Shown here piece after piece: positions 33,017 to 41,568 of a DNA stretch of 44,717 nucleotides (positions are counted from its first letter, which is position 1; each line of letters starts with the position of its first letter). This DNA is from Chloroflexota bacterium (GTDB taxonomy: Bacteria; Chloroflexota; Chloroflexia; Chloroflexales; Roseiflexaceae). The notes under the pieces are model-generated. The model was not told the origin of the DNA, did not search any database, and saw nothing but the letters and a program-made list of their open reading frames with translations. The stretch covers positions 1 to 44,717 of the forward strand of contig JAGWYG010000021.1 in assembly GCA_018969485.1 (NCBI GenBank), written 5' to 3'. Made by a program: the position numbers and the translations under genes.

Positions 33017-35053
33017 TCATGCCTCGATCGCCAGCGCCTGGTGGCCGCGCACGATCGGTACCGTGACGACGATGCGTCCGTCATCGGTCGTGCGGAACGG
33101 CAGCGGCGCGTCGTCGGGCACCAGCACCACGCGGCGGACCGGCGCGTCGGCACGGAGCGACACGGTCAACTGGTGCAGCGGGATGACGTCCTCGATGACA
33201 TCGAACTCGCTGCCGCGCCGCTCGGGAATGGCGTGCAGCAGGTGAACCACGCGGCGCGCCTCGGCGGGCTGCTCGAGCACCGTCGCAAACACGCTGCTCG
33301 GCCCGTCGTGGCGCAGCAGCGGCTCGGCGAGCAATCGGTCGACGGCATTGAGCAGCAGCCGCTTGCACCAGCGCGGCGCGTTGCGCGCATATTGCCGGAA
33401 GATCGGGTGGGCGAAGTAGATCGCACGACCCCGCTGGACGACCGCCGGGCCGCTGACGCGCCCGGACGACGGCGTCTGGCGATGCGACGAGAAGTGACGG
33501 TCGCTGCGATCAAACCACGAGGCGACCGTCTCGGCCAGGGTCTCGGTTCCGGCAGCGGCGTCGACCGCGAGGCCGCGCAGGTACATCACGTGTTCGGTGG
33601 CGGGCAATCCGGCGCCGAGCGCTGCGGCGGGGCGCAGGTATTCGGCATAGTCGCCGCTGGGATAGTGTCGCCCACGCGCCGGCTGCCCCTGGTGATCGCG
33701 CGGCCCGTCGTCGCGGAGCGCGACGCCCAGCGCTGGCAGGCCAAACGCGCGGCCGTCGGGGCGCAGGCCGGACTCGAACGTCGCGATCAGGGCGCCACCC
33801 TGTGCGAGATATGCCGTGAGGCGTTCGGCCAGCGGATCGTCGACCGGGATGGTGTCGGGCAGGATGAGCAGGCGATAATCAGCGAAATTGGCATGACTGT
33901 CGATGATATCGAACTGGTGGGCGCCTTCCGCAAGGATGCGCTCGACCCCCAGCGCGCTGTCGGGCACGCGCGGCGCATCGATGCCGAGGAACTCCTCGGG
34001 CGAGAGCACAGCGATGTCGTTGAGCGGACGGGCGTCACGGCACCATGGCTCGAGGCGCGCGATCTGGCGATAGACCCCGCCGATGAGTTCGTAGACGTGC
34101 GGGTCCAGCGCACCGTCGGGGGTGAGTTGGTCGCCGATGCTGCACTGGGCGCCGAGCGCCAGCATGCGGAAGCATTCGTACTCGAGCGCCGCCGCGTTCT
34201 TGAACGAGTGGAAATCGCCCCACGACGTGTGGAACTTGCCGGTCATGCCGAGGCACGCGTGGCCCAGCGTGCGTGCGTAGCGCTGCGCCAGCGGGAAGTG
34301 GGCGTAGCCCCAGCCGCCGCTGGGCAGGCTCTCGAGCTCCCAGTGGGTGAATGCGGCGGCAGCGGCGCGATCGCGCGTACCGACGTGACCAGCGTTGTAG
34401 AAGATGGTGCAATCCGGGCTGTGTCGCCGCACCCAGGCCGTCATGTCGTGCTTGAAGGCATCGATGGATTGCTGGGCAAACGCCAGCCGCACGGCGGGAT
34501 CGGCCGGATCATGCCCGCCAGCATGCATTGCGGCACGGCAGTGATGGCAGGCACATGGCACGACGCCGACGATGTCGAAGAACAGCCCATCGACCGGGAG
34601 CTCCGTGAGCAGTTCGTCGACATGCTCTTTGAGGAACGTGCGATAGGGCGAATTGACGCACAGCCGGCGGTAGAACCCTGCCTCGAACGTGGCATTGCCG
34701 AACGGCCGGCCCTCTTCGTCGCGGGCGAGCCACTCGGGGTGACGCTCGGCGGTGTAGTGATCCCACTGCACGGTGGTATAGATCGGGACGCGGATGCTGT
34801 GCGCATGGCATGCGTCGATCTGCCGCCGCAGCAGGTCGGTGGCGAGGTGGGGGTGGCGGCGTTCGGGATGCCGCGCGCTCTGGTAGTACATCCAGCCGTG
34901 ATGGCAACGCGCGAAGCAGGTGATCGAGTCGACGGCGGCGCGCTGCAGCGTCGCCACGAACACCTCGGGCTCGAATGCGGCGCCGATGCCGTGCAGTGCT
35001 TCGCTGGTGTGAAAATCAAGGTGAACCTGTCGTTGGCGTAGCGGTGTCGTCAT
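33017..35053 (-). CDS. Glycosidase-like protein (GH151/alpha-L-fucosidase-like TIM barrel)
   Basis: A 678-residue protein with N-terminal barrel motifs RQRQVHLDFHTSEALHGIGA, ITCFARCHHGWMYYQSARHP, VPIYTTVQWDHYTAERHPEW and VDGLFFDIVGVVPCACHHC. A beta-galactosidase-trimerisation-like domain follows (about 400-600), including DYRLLILPDTIPVDDPLAE and YLAQGGALIATFESGL. Usually annotated as alpha-amylase-family or GH151 fucosidase-like. No signal peptide. ATG 35053 follows GGAGGAGGG at 6 nt; the frame is open to 35173 but that part is not family-like. TGCTACACT (35137-35129) is a likely extended -10. Specific sugar not predictable. Confidence 0.8.
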   Translation of the reverse strand: MTTPLRQRQVHLDFHTSEALHGIGAAFEPEVFVATLQRAAVDSITCFARCHHGWMYYQSARHPERRHPHLATDLLRRQIDACHAHSIRVPIYTTVQWDHYTAERHPEWLARDEEGRPFGNATFEAGFYRRLCVNSPYRTFLKEHVDELLTELPVDGLFFDIVGVVPCACHHCRAAMHAGGHDPADPAVRLAFAQQSIDAFKHDMTAWVRRHSPDCTIFYNAGHVGTRDRAAAAAFTHWELESLPSGGWGYAHFPLAQRYARTLGHACLGMTGKFHTSWGDFHSFKNAAALEYECFRMLALGAQCSIGDQLTPDGALDPHVYELIGGVYRQIARLEPWCRDARPLNDIAVLSPEEFLGIDAPRVPDSALGVERILAEGAHQFDIIDSHANFADYRLLILPDTIPVDDPLAERLTAYLAQGGALIATFESGLRPDGRAFGLPALGVALRDDGPRDHQGQPARGRHYPSGDYAEYLRPAAALGAGLPATEHVMYLRGLAVDAAAGTETLAETVASWFDRSDRHFSSHRQTPSSGRVSGPAVVQRGRAIYFAHPIFRQYARNAPRWCKRLLLNAVDRLLAEPLLRHDGPSSVFATVLEQPAEARRVVHLLHAIPERRGSEFDVIEDVIPLHQLTVSLRADAPVRRVVLVPDDAPLPFRTTDDGRIVVTVPIVRGHQALAIEA

Positions 35054-35128
35054 CGCTGCCCTCCTCCGGCCACGGCGCTGCGCCGGCCTGCATGCCGGCA
35101 GGTGCGCCGGCTCTGGCCATGCAGGCCA

Positions 35129-35137
35129 AGTGTAGCA
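35129..35137 (-). promoter_or_regulatory. Extended -10 promoter of the GH151-like gene
   Basis: TGCTACACT on the minus strand, 76 nt upstream of ATG 35053. Same TGCTAnACT form as the element upstream of glutamate dehydrogenase. Confidence 0.5.
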
Positions 35138-35138
35138 C

Positions 35139-35171
35139 GAGCGGGGGCACTGCACACCAGCGCCCCCGCTC
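35139..35171 (-). terminator. Terminator hairpin of yraN
   Basis: 10-bp stem gagcgggggc/gcccccgctc with a 13-nt loop overlapping the yraN stop codon. In the minus sense the downstream bases are the promoter region of the GH151-like gene. Confidence 0.5.
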
Positions 35172-35529
35172 ACTCGCCGACGGCGGCGCGGAGATGATGC
35201 ACCCGCCAGCCGTCATCGCACCACGCCAGCGCGACCACATCGATGCGCCAGTCGGACGGCGCCGGCGGGTGTGCCGCCAGGTAGGCGTACGCCAGCGTCG
35301 CCAGGCGGCGCTGCTTGACCGGCCCGATCGACTCGAGGGCGCGCCCGAGATTCTGGCGCGATGCGCGCACCTCGATGAACACCAGCGCCGCGCCATCGCG
35401 GGCGACCAGATCGAGCTCGCCCGCGGCACAGCGCCAGTTGCGCGCCACGATCACATAGCCGTGACGCTGCAGGTATGCCGCGGCATACTCCTCTGCGGCG
35501 CGCCCCAGCGCCCGGCGGCCGTCAGTCAC
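35170..35529 (-). CDS. yraN: YraN/UPF0102 endonuclease-like protein
   Basis: A 119-residue protein of the UPF0102 family, which has a restriction-endonuclease-like fold. Signature: LGRAAEEYAAAYLQRHGYVI, then CAAGELDLVARDGAALVFIE (Glu-x-Asp and Glu-Val-Arg/Lys), and IGPVKQRRLATLAYAYLA with the conserved Lys-Arg. Full family length. GTG start at 35529 lies directly after the glutamate dehydrogenase stop (no gap), so translation is probably coupled. Cellular role unclear; usually near rnhB or rplS, so this gdh pairing is local. Confidence 0.9.
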   Translation of the reverse strand: MTDGRRALGRAAEEYAAAYLQRHGYVIVARNWRCAAGELDLVARDGAALVFIEVRASRQNLGRALESIGPVKQRRLATLAYAYLAAHPPAPSDWRIDVVALAWCDDGWRVHHLRAAVGE

Positions 35530-36783
35530 TCACGGATAGATCCCGCGGATGCGCGTCGCCTGGGCGACCCGCTCCACCGCCTGCAGGTATGCTGCCGTGC
35601 GCATCGTCACCCGGCGTTCCTGAGCCGCGCGCAGCACGCTGCGGAACGCGCCGACCATCACGCGTTCGAGTTGGGCATTGACCTCGCGCTCGGTCCAGAA
35701 GAACTCCTGCAAGCCCTGCACCCACTCGAAGTAGCTCACCGTCACGCCGCCGGCGCCCGCCAGGATGTCGGGGATGACGAACACCCCATTCCCGAACAGG
35801 ACCTCGTCGGCCTCGGGCGTGATCGGCGCATTGGCCGCCTCGCCGATGATGCGCGCCCGGATCCGCGCCGCATTGATGCCGCTGATCTGTGTCGACAACG
35901 AGGCCGGCACCAGCACCTCGACCGGCAGTTCGAGCAGATCGCTGTGACTGATCGGTTCGGCTTCGCGATAGCCGGCCAGCCGCCCATGATGGGCCTTGTA
36001 GCCGAAGACCGCGCCGACGTCGAGGCCGCGCGGATTGTAGATGCCACCGCTGCTATCGCTCACCGCGACGACCGTCGCGCCCATGTCGTCGAGCAGTCGC
36101 GCCACCGTCGCGCCCACCTTGCCGAACCCCTGGATGGCGACGCGCGCCCCCGCCAGCGACAGGCTCAGGGCCTCGGCGGCCTCGCGCACCACATACAGCA
36201 GCCCGCGCGCCGTCGCCTGATCACGGCCGTGCGAGCCGCCGATCTCGAGCGGCTTGCCCGTGACCACCGCCGGAACCGTGTGGCCGCGATGCATCGAGAT
36301 GGTGTCCATCACCCAGGCCATCACCTGGGCGTCGGTGCCGACATCGGGCGCGGGGATATCGCGGTCAGGCCCGATCAGGACGCTGATCTCCGACGTATAG
36401 CGCCGCGTCAGGCGCTCGAGCTCGTGGATCGAGAGCGCCCGGGGATCGACGATCACGGCGCCCTTGGCGCCGCCGTAGGGGATGTTGACGGTGGCGCACT
36501 TCCAGGTCATGATCATCGACAGCGCCCGGACGTCGTCGAGGGTCACGCGCGGATGGAAGCGGATGCCACCCTTGGCCGGGCCACGGGTGATGTTGTGCTG
36601 CACCCGATAGCCGGTGAAGACCTCGATGCTCTTGTCGTCCTTCTGGACCGGAAAGTTGACGATGAGCTCGCGCTGCGGCACGCGCAGGATCGCACGCATC
36701 CGCGGATCGAGATCAAGCGCGTCGGCGGCGAGGTCAAACTGCCGTTGCGCGTTGCTGTAGAGCGTCACACGGTCGGGGCTCAT
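35530..36783 (-). CDS. gdhA: Glutamate dehydrogenase (Glu/Leu/Phe/Val family)
   Basis: A 417-residue NAD(P)-dependent dehydrogenase interconverting glutamate and 2-oxoglutarate plus ammonia. Motifs: RGPAKGGIRFHPRVTLDDVR (substrate Lys), TVNIPYGGAKGAVIVDP (catalytic Lys), IPAPDVGTDAQVMAWVMD (catalytic Asp), VAIQGFGKVGATVARLL (nucleotide-binding) and GEAANAPITPEAD. The symbol is generic; the coenzyme cannot be fixed by eye, and leucine dehydrogenase is unlikely at this length. ATG 36783 has GAGGAGG at 9 nt; upstream frame extension lacks similarity. TGCTATACT at 36852-36844 is a good extended -10. Followed without gap by yraN. Confidence 0.93.
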   Translation of the reverse strand: MSPDRVTLYSNAQRQFDLAADALDLDPRMRAILRVPQRELIVNFPVQKDDKSIEVFTGYRVQHNITRGPAKGGIRFHPRVTLDDVRALSMIMTWKCATVNIPYGGAKGAVIVDPRALSIHELERLTRRYTSEISVLIGPDRDIPAPDVGTDAQVMAWVMDTISMHRGHTVPAVVTGKPLEIGGSHGRDQATARGLLYVVREAAEALSLSLAGARVAIQGFGKVGATVARLLDDMGATVVAVSDSSGGIYNPRGLDVGAVFGYKAHHGRLAGYREAEPISHSDLLELPVEVLVPASLSTQISGINAARIRARIIGEAANAPITPEADEVLFGNGVFVIPDILAGAGGVTVSYFEWVQGLQEFFWTEREVNAQLERVMVGAFRSVLRAAQERRVTMRTAAYLQAVERVAQATRIRGIYP

Positions 36784-36843
36784 AGGGTACCGTCCTCCTC
36801 GGTGCGCAATCGACCTGGTCGACATTGACCAGCGAGTCGCGTT

Positions 36844-36852
36844 AGTATAGCA
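36844..36852 (-). promoter_or_regulatory. Extended -10 promoter of glutamate dehydrogenase
   Basis: TGCTATACT read on the minus strand, about 60 nt upstream of ATG 36783. Confidence 0.6.
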
Positions 36853-36913
36853 CGCGAGGGGCCGGGCGCCGCGTGGTGCGCCGGGTGGTCAGTATCAGAC
36901 GGAGCATAGCACG

Positions 36914-39667
36914 ATGCCGGACCAGTTGCGTCAGCGATTTGATGCACCGCACGCCGAGGACACCGCCTGTCCGTTCTGGTTCTGGAATGGCGACCTCGAT
37001 CCTGCCGAGCTGCTGCGGCAGATCGAGGCGATGCAATCCAATGGAATCCGCGCGTTCATGATCCATGCGCGCGTCGGGCTGACGGTGCCGTATCTTTCGG
37101 AGACCTGGTTTGAGCGTGTCGGGCTGGTGCTGCAGGCAGCGGCCGACCGTGGCATGAAGGTGTGGATCTACGACGAGGAGAACTGGGCGAGTGGCTATGC
37201 CGGCGGGCGTGTCCTGGCGCACGACCCGAACTTCATCGGCCAGAACCTGGCGCTCGAACGCCACTATCTCGCCGACGGCGGCGAGTGGTCTGCCGAGCTG
37301 TCACATCCCGCCGGGATCGTCGCGATTGTGGCGACCCGCATCGAACGGGTCGAGCCGGTGCCGGACGATCCGCTGGATTTCCACCGCCACGCCCGGCCCG
37401 CGCCGGCATGGTCGGATCTGCGCGCGTATCACCACCACTATGCGGCCGAGCCGCCGACGCCCGTGCCCCACGACGCCGGCCGGGTGCGCTGGCCGGTGCC
37501 GCCGGGCCACTGGTGCGTGATGGTGGCGCGCCAGCAGACGACGGACTGGATCGCGGCGTATTCTGACCAGCCGTATGTCGATCTGCTCAACGCCGGCGCC
37601 GTGGCACGCTTCATCGCGGTGACCCACGCCGAGTACCACCGGCGGTTCGCCGGGTTCTTCGGCACGACGGTGCTGGGGTTCTTCATCGATGAGCCCGGGC
37701 TGTACAACAACTTCTGGGATCGCAACGTCGCCTCGATCGCCTGGACGCACGATCTGGCCGACGAGATCCGCCGCCGCCGCGGCGTGGATCTGGACACGTG
37801 GTTCCCGGCACTGTGGGAGGACCTCGGGCCGACGACGGCGCAGCAGCGCTTCGCCTACTGGCTGACGATCGCCGAACTGCTGCATGAGCGCTGTTTCGCA
37901 CCGCTGGCACAGTGGTGCGAGCAGCATGGCGTCGCGCTGGCCGGGCACCTCCACTGGGAAGAGTGGCTGTTCACGATGACGCGCAACTCGGCCAATCCGT
38001 TCACCGCGCTGGCGCCGTTTCATGTGCCGGGCGTCGACAAGATCGACGAGGTGCGCGACAAGCTCGCCGAGAAACTGGTGGCGTCGGTGGCGCATGCGCA
38101 TCGCCGGCCGCGGGTGATGAGCGAGAGCTTCGCGCTGGTCGGCTGGAAACTGGCGCCGGCGCTGATGAAGCGTATCATCGACTATCAGTACGTCCGTGGC
38201 GTCAACTGGCTGGCGTGCCATGGGTTTTACTACAGCATCGAGGGGTTTCGCCGCTATGAGTGCCCGCCGTCAGAGTTCGACCAGAACCCGTGGTGGCCGC
38301 ACAGCCGGCCCCTGTGGGAGTATGTCGCACGGCTGTCGGCGGTGCTGACGCAGGGCGAGCACGTCGCGCCGGTGGCGCTCTACTACCCGATCGAGCATGC
38401 CTGGGCCACGCTGACGCCGACATCGCCGCCGCCCGCCCCGCCGCAGGGCCTGTGGGAGCGCTGGCAGCTGCCGCGGCCGCTCGCTCCGGTCGATCAGGCC
38501 GACCATGCGCTGATCGATATCGGCCTGGCGCTGCTCGAGGCACAATACGACTTCGATCTGGTCGACTGGACGGTGCTGCGTGCGGCGCCGGACGCCGGAC
38601 TGCTGACGATCGCCGCCGAGCGCTTCGCGATCGTGGTGGTGCCGCCGATGCGGGCGATCCATGGCGCGACGCTGCACCGCCTGCTGCAGCATGCAGCCGC
38701 CGGCGGCACGGTGCTGTTCGCCGGCGATCTCCCCGCAGACACCCTCGCCGAATCGGCGCCGGTGGAGTGGCCTGCCGTGGCTGCACGGCTCGCCGGTCAT
38801 GCCATGCCGGCCGAGCTCGCGCACGGTGCCGGGCGGATCATCCGGGTTCCCGATGGCAGCGCTGCCGTGCCGCACGTGCTGGCGCGCCACCATCGGCCCG
38901 ATCTCGAGCTCGACTTCGGCGAGGACGCGGCGCGCATGCTGGAACGTGAGGAGAACCGCGCCGGAAGCCGCCGCGAGACGATCATCCGGCCGCTGCGCTC
39001 GGTGGTGCGCTATCAACGCCGTCGCACCGCGCACGAGGACTGCTACTTTGTGGTCAACGAGAGCGCCGAGCAGTTCGAGGCTGCCCTGCATCTGGTCGGG
39101 GGTGGCCATATCGAATGGTGGGAGCCGCACACCGGCGCACGGCACCGCCTGCCGAGCCGCAAGATCGGGCCCGACCGGCACCAGGTGGTGCTGACATTCG
39201 GCCCATGGCAATCGTATGTGCTGATCCTCAGCGCTCACGGCAGCGGGGCCGCCACCAGCCCCACCGAGCAGGTGGTCTGGCGCCGCTCGCTGTCGCACTG
39301 GCAGGTCACCGTCGGCGACCAGCACTGGCAGGATGCGCTCGAGAGCTGGCATCTGCGCGGCCTGGCACGGTATTCGGGCACTGGCCGCTACACCACCACG
39401 TTCGAGCGTACCGCTGCGCTGCACGCCGGTCAGCGTCTCGTGCTCGACCTCGGGCGGGTCTTCGAGACGGCGCAGGTGACGGTGAATGGCATCGCGCTGC
39501 CGCCGCTGGCCTGGGCGCCGTTCACCGTCGATATCAGTGCGGCGGTTCAGCTCGGCATCAATCAGCTCGATATCGTCGTGGCCAACACCAACGCGAACGC
39601 GTTCGAGGGGTTTGAACGGCCGGGGGGGCTGCTCGGGCCGGTGGTGCTCACGCTGGTGCGCGGCTGA
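36914..39667 (+). CDS. GH106-like glycoside hydrolase (alpha-L-rhamnosidase type)
   Basis: A 917-residue enzyme. The N-terminal barrel starts CPFWFWNGDLDPAELLRQIE, then GIRAFMIHARVGLTVPYLSE, KVWIYDEENWASGYAGGR and GFFIDEPGLYNNFW with candidate catalytic Glu. A middle region includes a glutamine-amidotransferase-like segment (FAIVVVPPMRAIHGATLHRL). The C-terminal 110 residues are a GH2-type sugar-binding jelly roll: GRYTTTFERTAALHAGQRLV, LDLGRVFETAQVTVNG. This order is typical of GH106 rhamnosidases, though exact family should be checked. No signal peptide. The ribosome binding site is weak (GGAG 9 nt before ATG 36914). Divergent from gdhA. Confidence 0.78.
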   Translation: MPDQLRQRFDAPHAEDTACPFWFWNGDLDPAELLRQIEAMQSNGIRAFMIHARVGLTVPYLSETWFERVGLVLQAAADRGMKVWIYDEENWASGYAGGRVLAHDPNFIGQNLALERHYLADGGEWSAELSHPAGIVAIVATRIERVEPVPDDPLDFHRHARPAPAWSDLRAYHHHYAAEPPTPVPHDAGRVRWPVPPGHWCVMVARQQTTDWIAAYSDQPYVDLLNAGAVARFIAVTHAEYHRRFAGFFGTTVLGFFIDEPGLYNNFWDRNVASIAWTHDLADEIRRRRGVDLDTWFPALWEDLGPTTAQQRFAYWLTIAELLHERCFAPLAQWCEQHGVALAGHLHWEEWLFTMTRNSANPFTALAPFHVPGVDKIDEVRDKLAEKLVASVAHAHRRPRVMSESFALVGWKLAPALMKRIIDYQYVRGVNWLACHGFYYSIEGFRRYECPPSEFDQNPWWPHSRPLWEYVARLSAVLTQGEHVAPVALYYPIEHAWATLTPTSPPPAPPQGLWERWQLPRPLAPVDQADHALIDIGLALLEAQYDFDLVDWTVLRAAPDAGLLTIAAERFAIVVVPPMRAIHGATLHRLLQHAAAGGTVLFAGDLPADTLAESAPVEWPAVAARLAGHAMPAELAHGAGRIIRVPDGSAAVPHVLARHHRPDLELDFGEDAARMLEREENRAGSRRETIIRPLRSVVRYQRRRTAHEDCYFVVNESAEQFEAALHLVGGGHIEWWEPHTGARHRLPSRKIGPDRHQVVLTFGPWQSYVLILSAHGSGAATSPTEQVVWRRSLSHWQVTVGDQHWQDALESWHLRGLARYSGTGRYTTTFERTAALHAGQRLVLDLGRVFETAQVTVNGIALPPLAWAPFTVDISAAVQLGINQLDIVVANTNANAFEGFERPGGLLGPVVLTLVRG

Positions 39668-39765
39668 GCCTGCGTGGCGGCATGCGGCGCCGGCGGCGCT
39701 CTCGTGCCGGGCCGTGCGAACGTGCTAAGATGACGGAGCATCGTCCCGTGATCGAAGAGGAGCGC

Positions 39766-40956
39766 ATGACCAATCGCCTGGCACGACGGGTCGCCGGATT
39801 TGGCACCTCGATCTTCACCGAGATCACCGCTCTGGCCATCGAGCATCAGGCCGTCAATCTGGGTCAGGGGTTCCCCGATTTTGCCGGCCCCGACTTCGTC
39901 AAGGCGGCCGCGCTGGCAGCTATCGCGGGCGACCACAACCAGTACGCTGCGGCGCCCGGATCGCCGCGGCTGCGCCAGGCGGTCGCCGCCCAGTGGCATC
40001 GCGACACCGGCCGCGAGATCGACTGGGCGAGCGAGGTGACGATCACCAGCGGCGCCACCGAGGCGCTGTGCGACGCGCTGCTGGCGCTGGTCGATCCGGG
40101 CGACGGCGTGGTGTTCTTCGAGCCGGCGTACGACGCGTACCTGCCCGACATCACGCTCGCCGGCGGCGTCGCCATTCCGGTGCGATTGCATCCGCCCGGC
40201 GACGGCGGCGGCTGGTGGTTCGATGCCGACGCCCTGCGCGCGGCATTCGCCCGCCGCCCACGCGTGCTGCTGCTCAACACGCCACACAACCCCACCGGCA
40301 AGGTGTTCAGCCACGACGAGCTCAGCCTGATCGCCGGGCTGTGTCAGGAGTACGACGTCATCGCCGTCACCGACGAGGTCTACGACCGGCTGGTGTTCGA
40401 CGATGCCCGGCACATCCCGCTCGCCACATTGCCCGGCATGTGGTCGCGGACGCTCACTCTGAACAGCGCCGGCAAGACATTCAGCGTGACGGGCTGGAAG
40501 ATCGGCTATGCGGTCGGCCCGGCACCGCTCAATCATGCCCTGCGGCAGGCACACCAGTGGGTGACGTTTGCCACCGCCACGCCGCTGCAACTGGCGATCG
40601 CGGCCGCCATCGACGAAGCGCCGGCGCGCGGCTACTACGGGCAGCTGTCGTCTGAATACGCAGCCCGCCGCACGGCGCTCGTCCATGCCCTGCAGGCAGC
40701 CGGCCTCGCGCCGCTGCCGTGCGAGGGCTCCTACTTCCTCTCGGTCGACCTGCGCCCCCTCGGCATCGGCGACGACCGCGCCTTCTGCCGTGGCCTGATC
40801 CACGACTATGGCGTGGCGGCGATCCCGGCGTCGGTGTTCTATGTTGACCCGGCGACGGCGCCGCCGGTGGCGCGGTTCTGCTTCGCCAAATCGCTCGCGA
40901 CGATCGCGCGGGCCCATGAGCGGCTCGCCGGGTGGCACGCGCGCCCGCAGGGATGA
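39766..40956 (+). CDS. Class I/II aminotransferase, kynurenine/methionine transaminase-like
   Basis: A 396-residue fold-type I PLP enzyme. Motifs: AVNLGQGFPDFAGPDFVKAA, ITSGATEALCDALLALVDPG, VLLLNTPHNPTGKVFSHDEL, IAVTDEVYDRLVFDD and TLNSAGKTFSVTGWKIGYAV with the Schiff-base Lys. The pattern matches YbdL/kynurenine-oxoglutarate transaminases that also accept methionine. ATG 39766 has GAGGAG a few nt upstream; ATG 39730 is in frame but has no clear site. Stands 98 nt after the GH106-like gene on the same strand; cotranscription is possible. Exact amino donor unknown. Confidence 0.9.
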   Translation: MTNRLARRVAGFGTSIFTEITALAIEHQAVNLGQGFPDFAGPDFVKAAALAAIAGDHNQYAAAPGSPRLRQAVAAQWHRDTGREIDWASEVTITSGATEALCDALLALVDPGDGVVFFEPAYDAYLPDITLAGGVAIPVRLHPPGDGGGWWFDADALRAAFARRPRVLLLNTPHNPTGKVFSHDELSLIAGLCQEYDVIAVTDEVYDRLVFDDARHIPLATLPGMWSRTLTLNSAGKTFSVTGWKIGYAVGPAPLNHALRQAHQWVTFATATPLQLAIAAAIDEAPARGYYGQLSSEYAARRTALVHALQAAGLAPLPCEGSYFLSVDLRPLGIGDDRAFCRGLIHDYGVAAIPASVFYVDPATAPPVARFCFAKSLATIARAHERLAGWHARPQG

Positions 40957-41020
40957 CGCCACTGACCACGGCCCTGCGGGGGTACGCCTGGCCGGCGTGG
41001 CATGGGATACGGGCCTTGTG

Positions 41021-41104
41021 ATACGGCAAGCGCCCGCCCAGACGCTGCGGGACGTGCGGCCCGGGCCCGGGCGCCGCAGTCGGCCAGGCTCGCCGCGTCA
41101 TTCC
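41021..41104 (+). repeat. Direct repeat of about 80 bp, copy A
   Basis: Begins atacggcaagcgcccgccca and ends cgccgcgtcattcc. Copy B at 41301-41378 is about 90 percent identical by eye and lacks a 6-nt cccggg insertion present here. Confidence 0.85.
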
Positions 41105-41191
41105 AGCGCCCCCGGACGCGGGGACGGGAGGCATATACGCGCCGCGCCCCCGCCAGCAGCACCCCAGCGCCCCCGGACGCGGGGATGGGAG
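41103..41191 (+). repeat. Pair of 28-bp direct repeats
   Basis: ccagcgcccccggacgcggg with an 8-nt tail occurs at 41103-41130 and again at 41164-41191, with one base difference. It sits between copies A and B of the larger repeat. Confidence 0.85.
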
Positions 41192-41275
41192 ACGGGAGTC
41201 ACGCGAAGACACGCAGGAGCGGGGGCAAGGTCCCATCCTGTGTTTCCTTCTCGCTTCTCGCGCTCCCGTTCGGGG
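41192..41275 (-). repeat. Dispersed repeat element, copy 2 (inverted relative to 29.5 kb)
   Basis: Read on the minus strand it gives gagaagcgagaaggaaacac, then aggatgggaccttgcccc, ctgcgtgtcttcgcgtgact, matching 29545-29670 in order. This copy has only one of the cttcg octamers, where the other has a full array. Confidence 0.75.
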
Positions 41276-41300
41276 GCGTGCCTGTCCAGCCAGGCATGGG

Positions 41301-41378
41301 ATACGGCAAGCGCCCGCCCAGGCGCTGCGGGACGTGCGGCCCGGGCGTCGCAGCCGGCCAGGCTTGCCGCGTCATTCC
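41301..41378 (+). repeat. Direct repeat of about 80 bp, copy B
   Basis: Counterpart of 41021-41104. Copies A and B bracket the 28-bp repeats and the inverted dispersed element, giving the appearance of a small composite insertion. Confidence 0.85.
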
Positions 41379-41568
41379 GGCAACCTACCCCCGAACGCCC
41401 ACTGCCTGCGGCAATGCTCACGAACTGCTAACAAACTGGCCGCTCATTGCTGTGCAGAACATGGTAGACTGTTGGCGGAAACGCGTGCAACGTCTTCCGC
41501 GTGCCGCGCGCCATTCGAGTCTGGGGAATTCCGGCCTTCCTCGCAGGCCACGCGCCGAAGGAGCCGCC

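Larger units (their letters stand above)
40957..41568. other. Repeat nest upstream of the glycosyltransferase
   Basis: About 610 nt with no gene. It is built from several repeats (listed separately) and ends with an extended -10, TGGTAGACT (41462-41470), about 100 nt before the glycosyltransferase start. Confidence 0.6.

Noticed and set aside
32999-35041. 680-codon plus-strand open frame opposite the GH151-like gene
   Set aside because: No recognisable motif; minus strand has coherent glycosidase motifs and a strong ribosome binding site.
34975-36828. 617-codon plus-strand open frame opposite yraN and glutamate dehydrogenase
   Set aside because: Spans two well-supported minus-strand genes and has no family-like segment.
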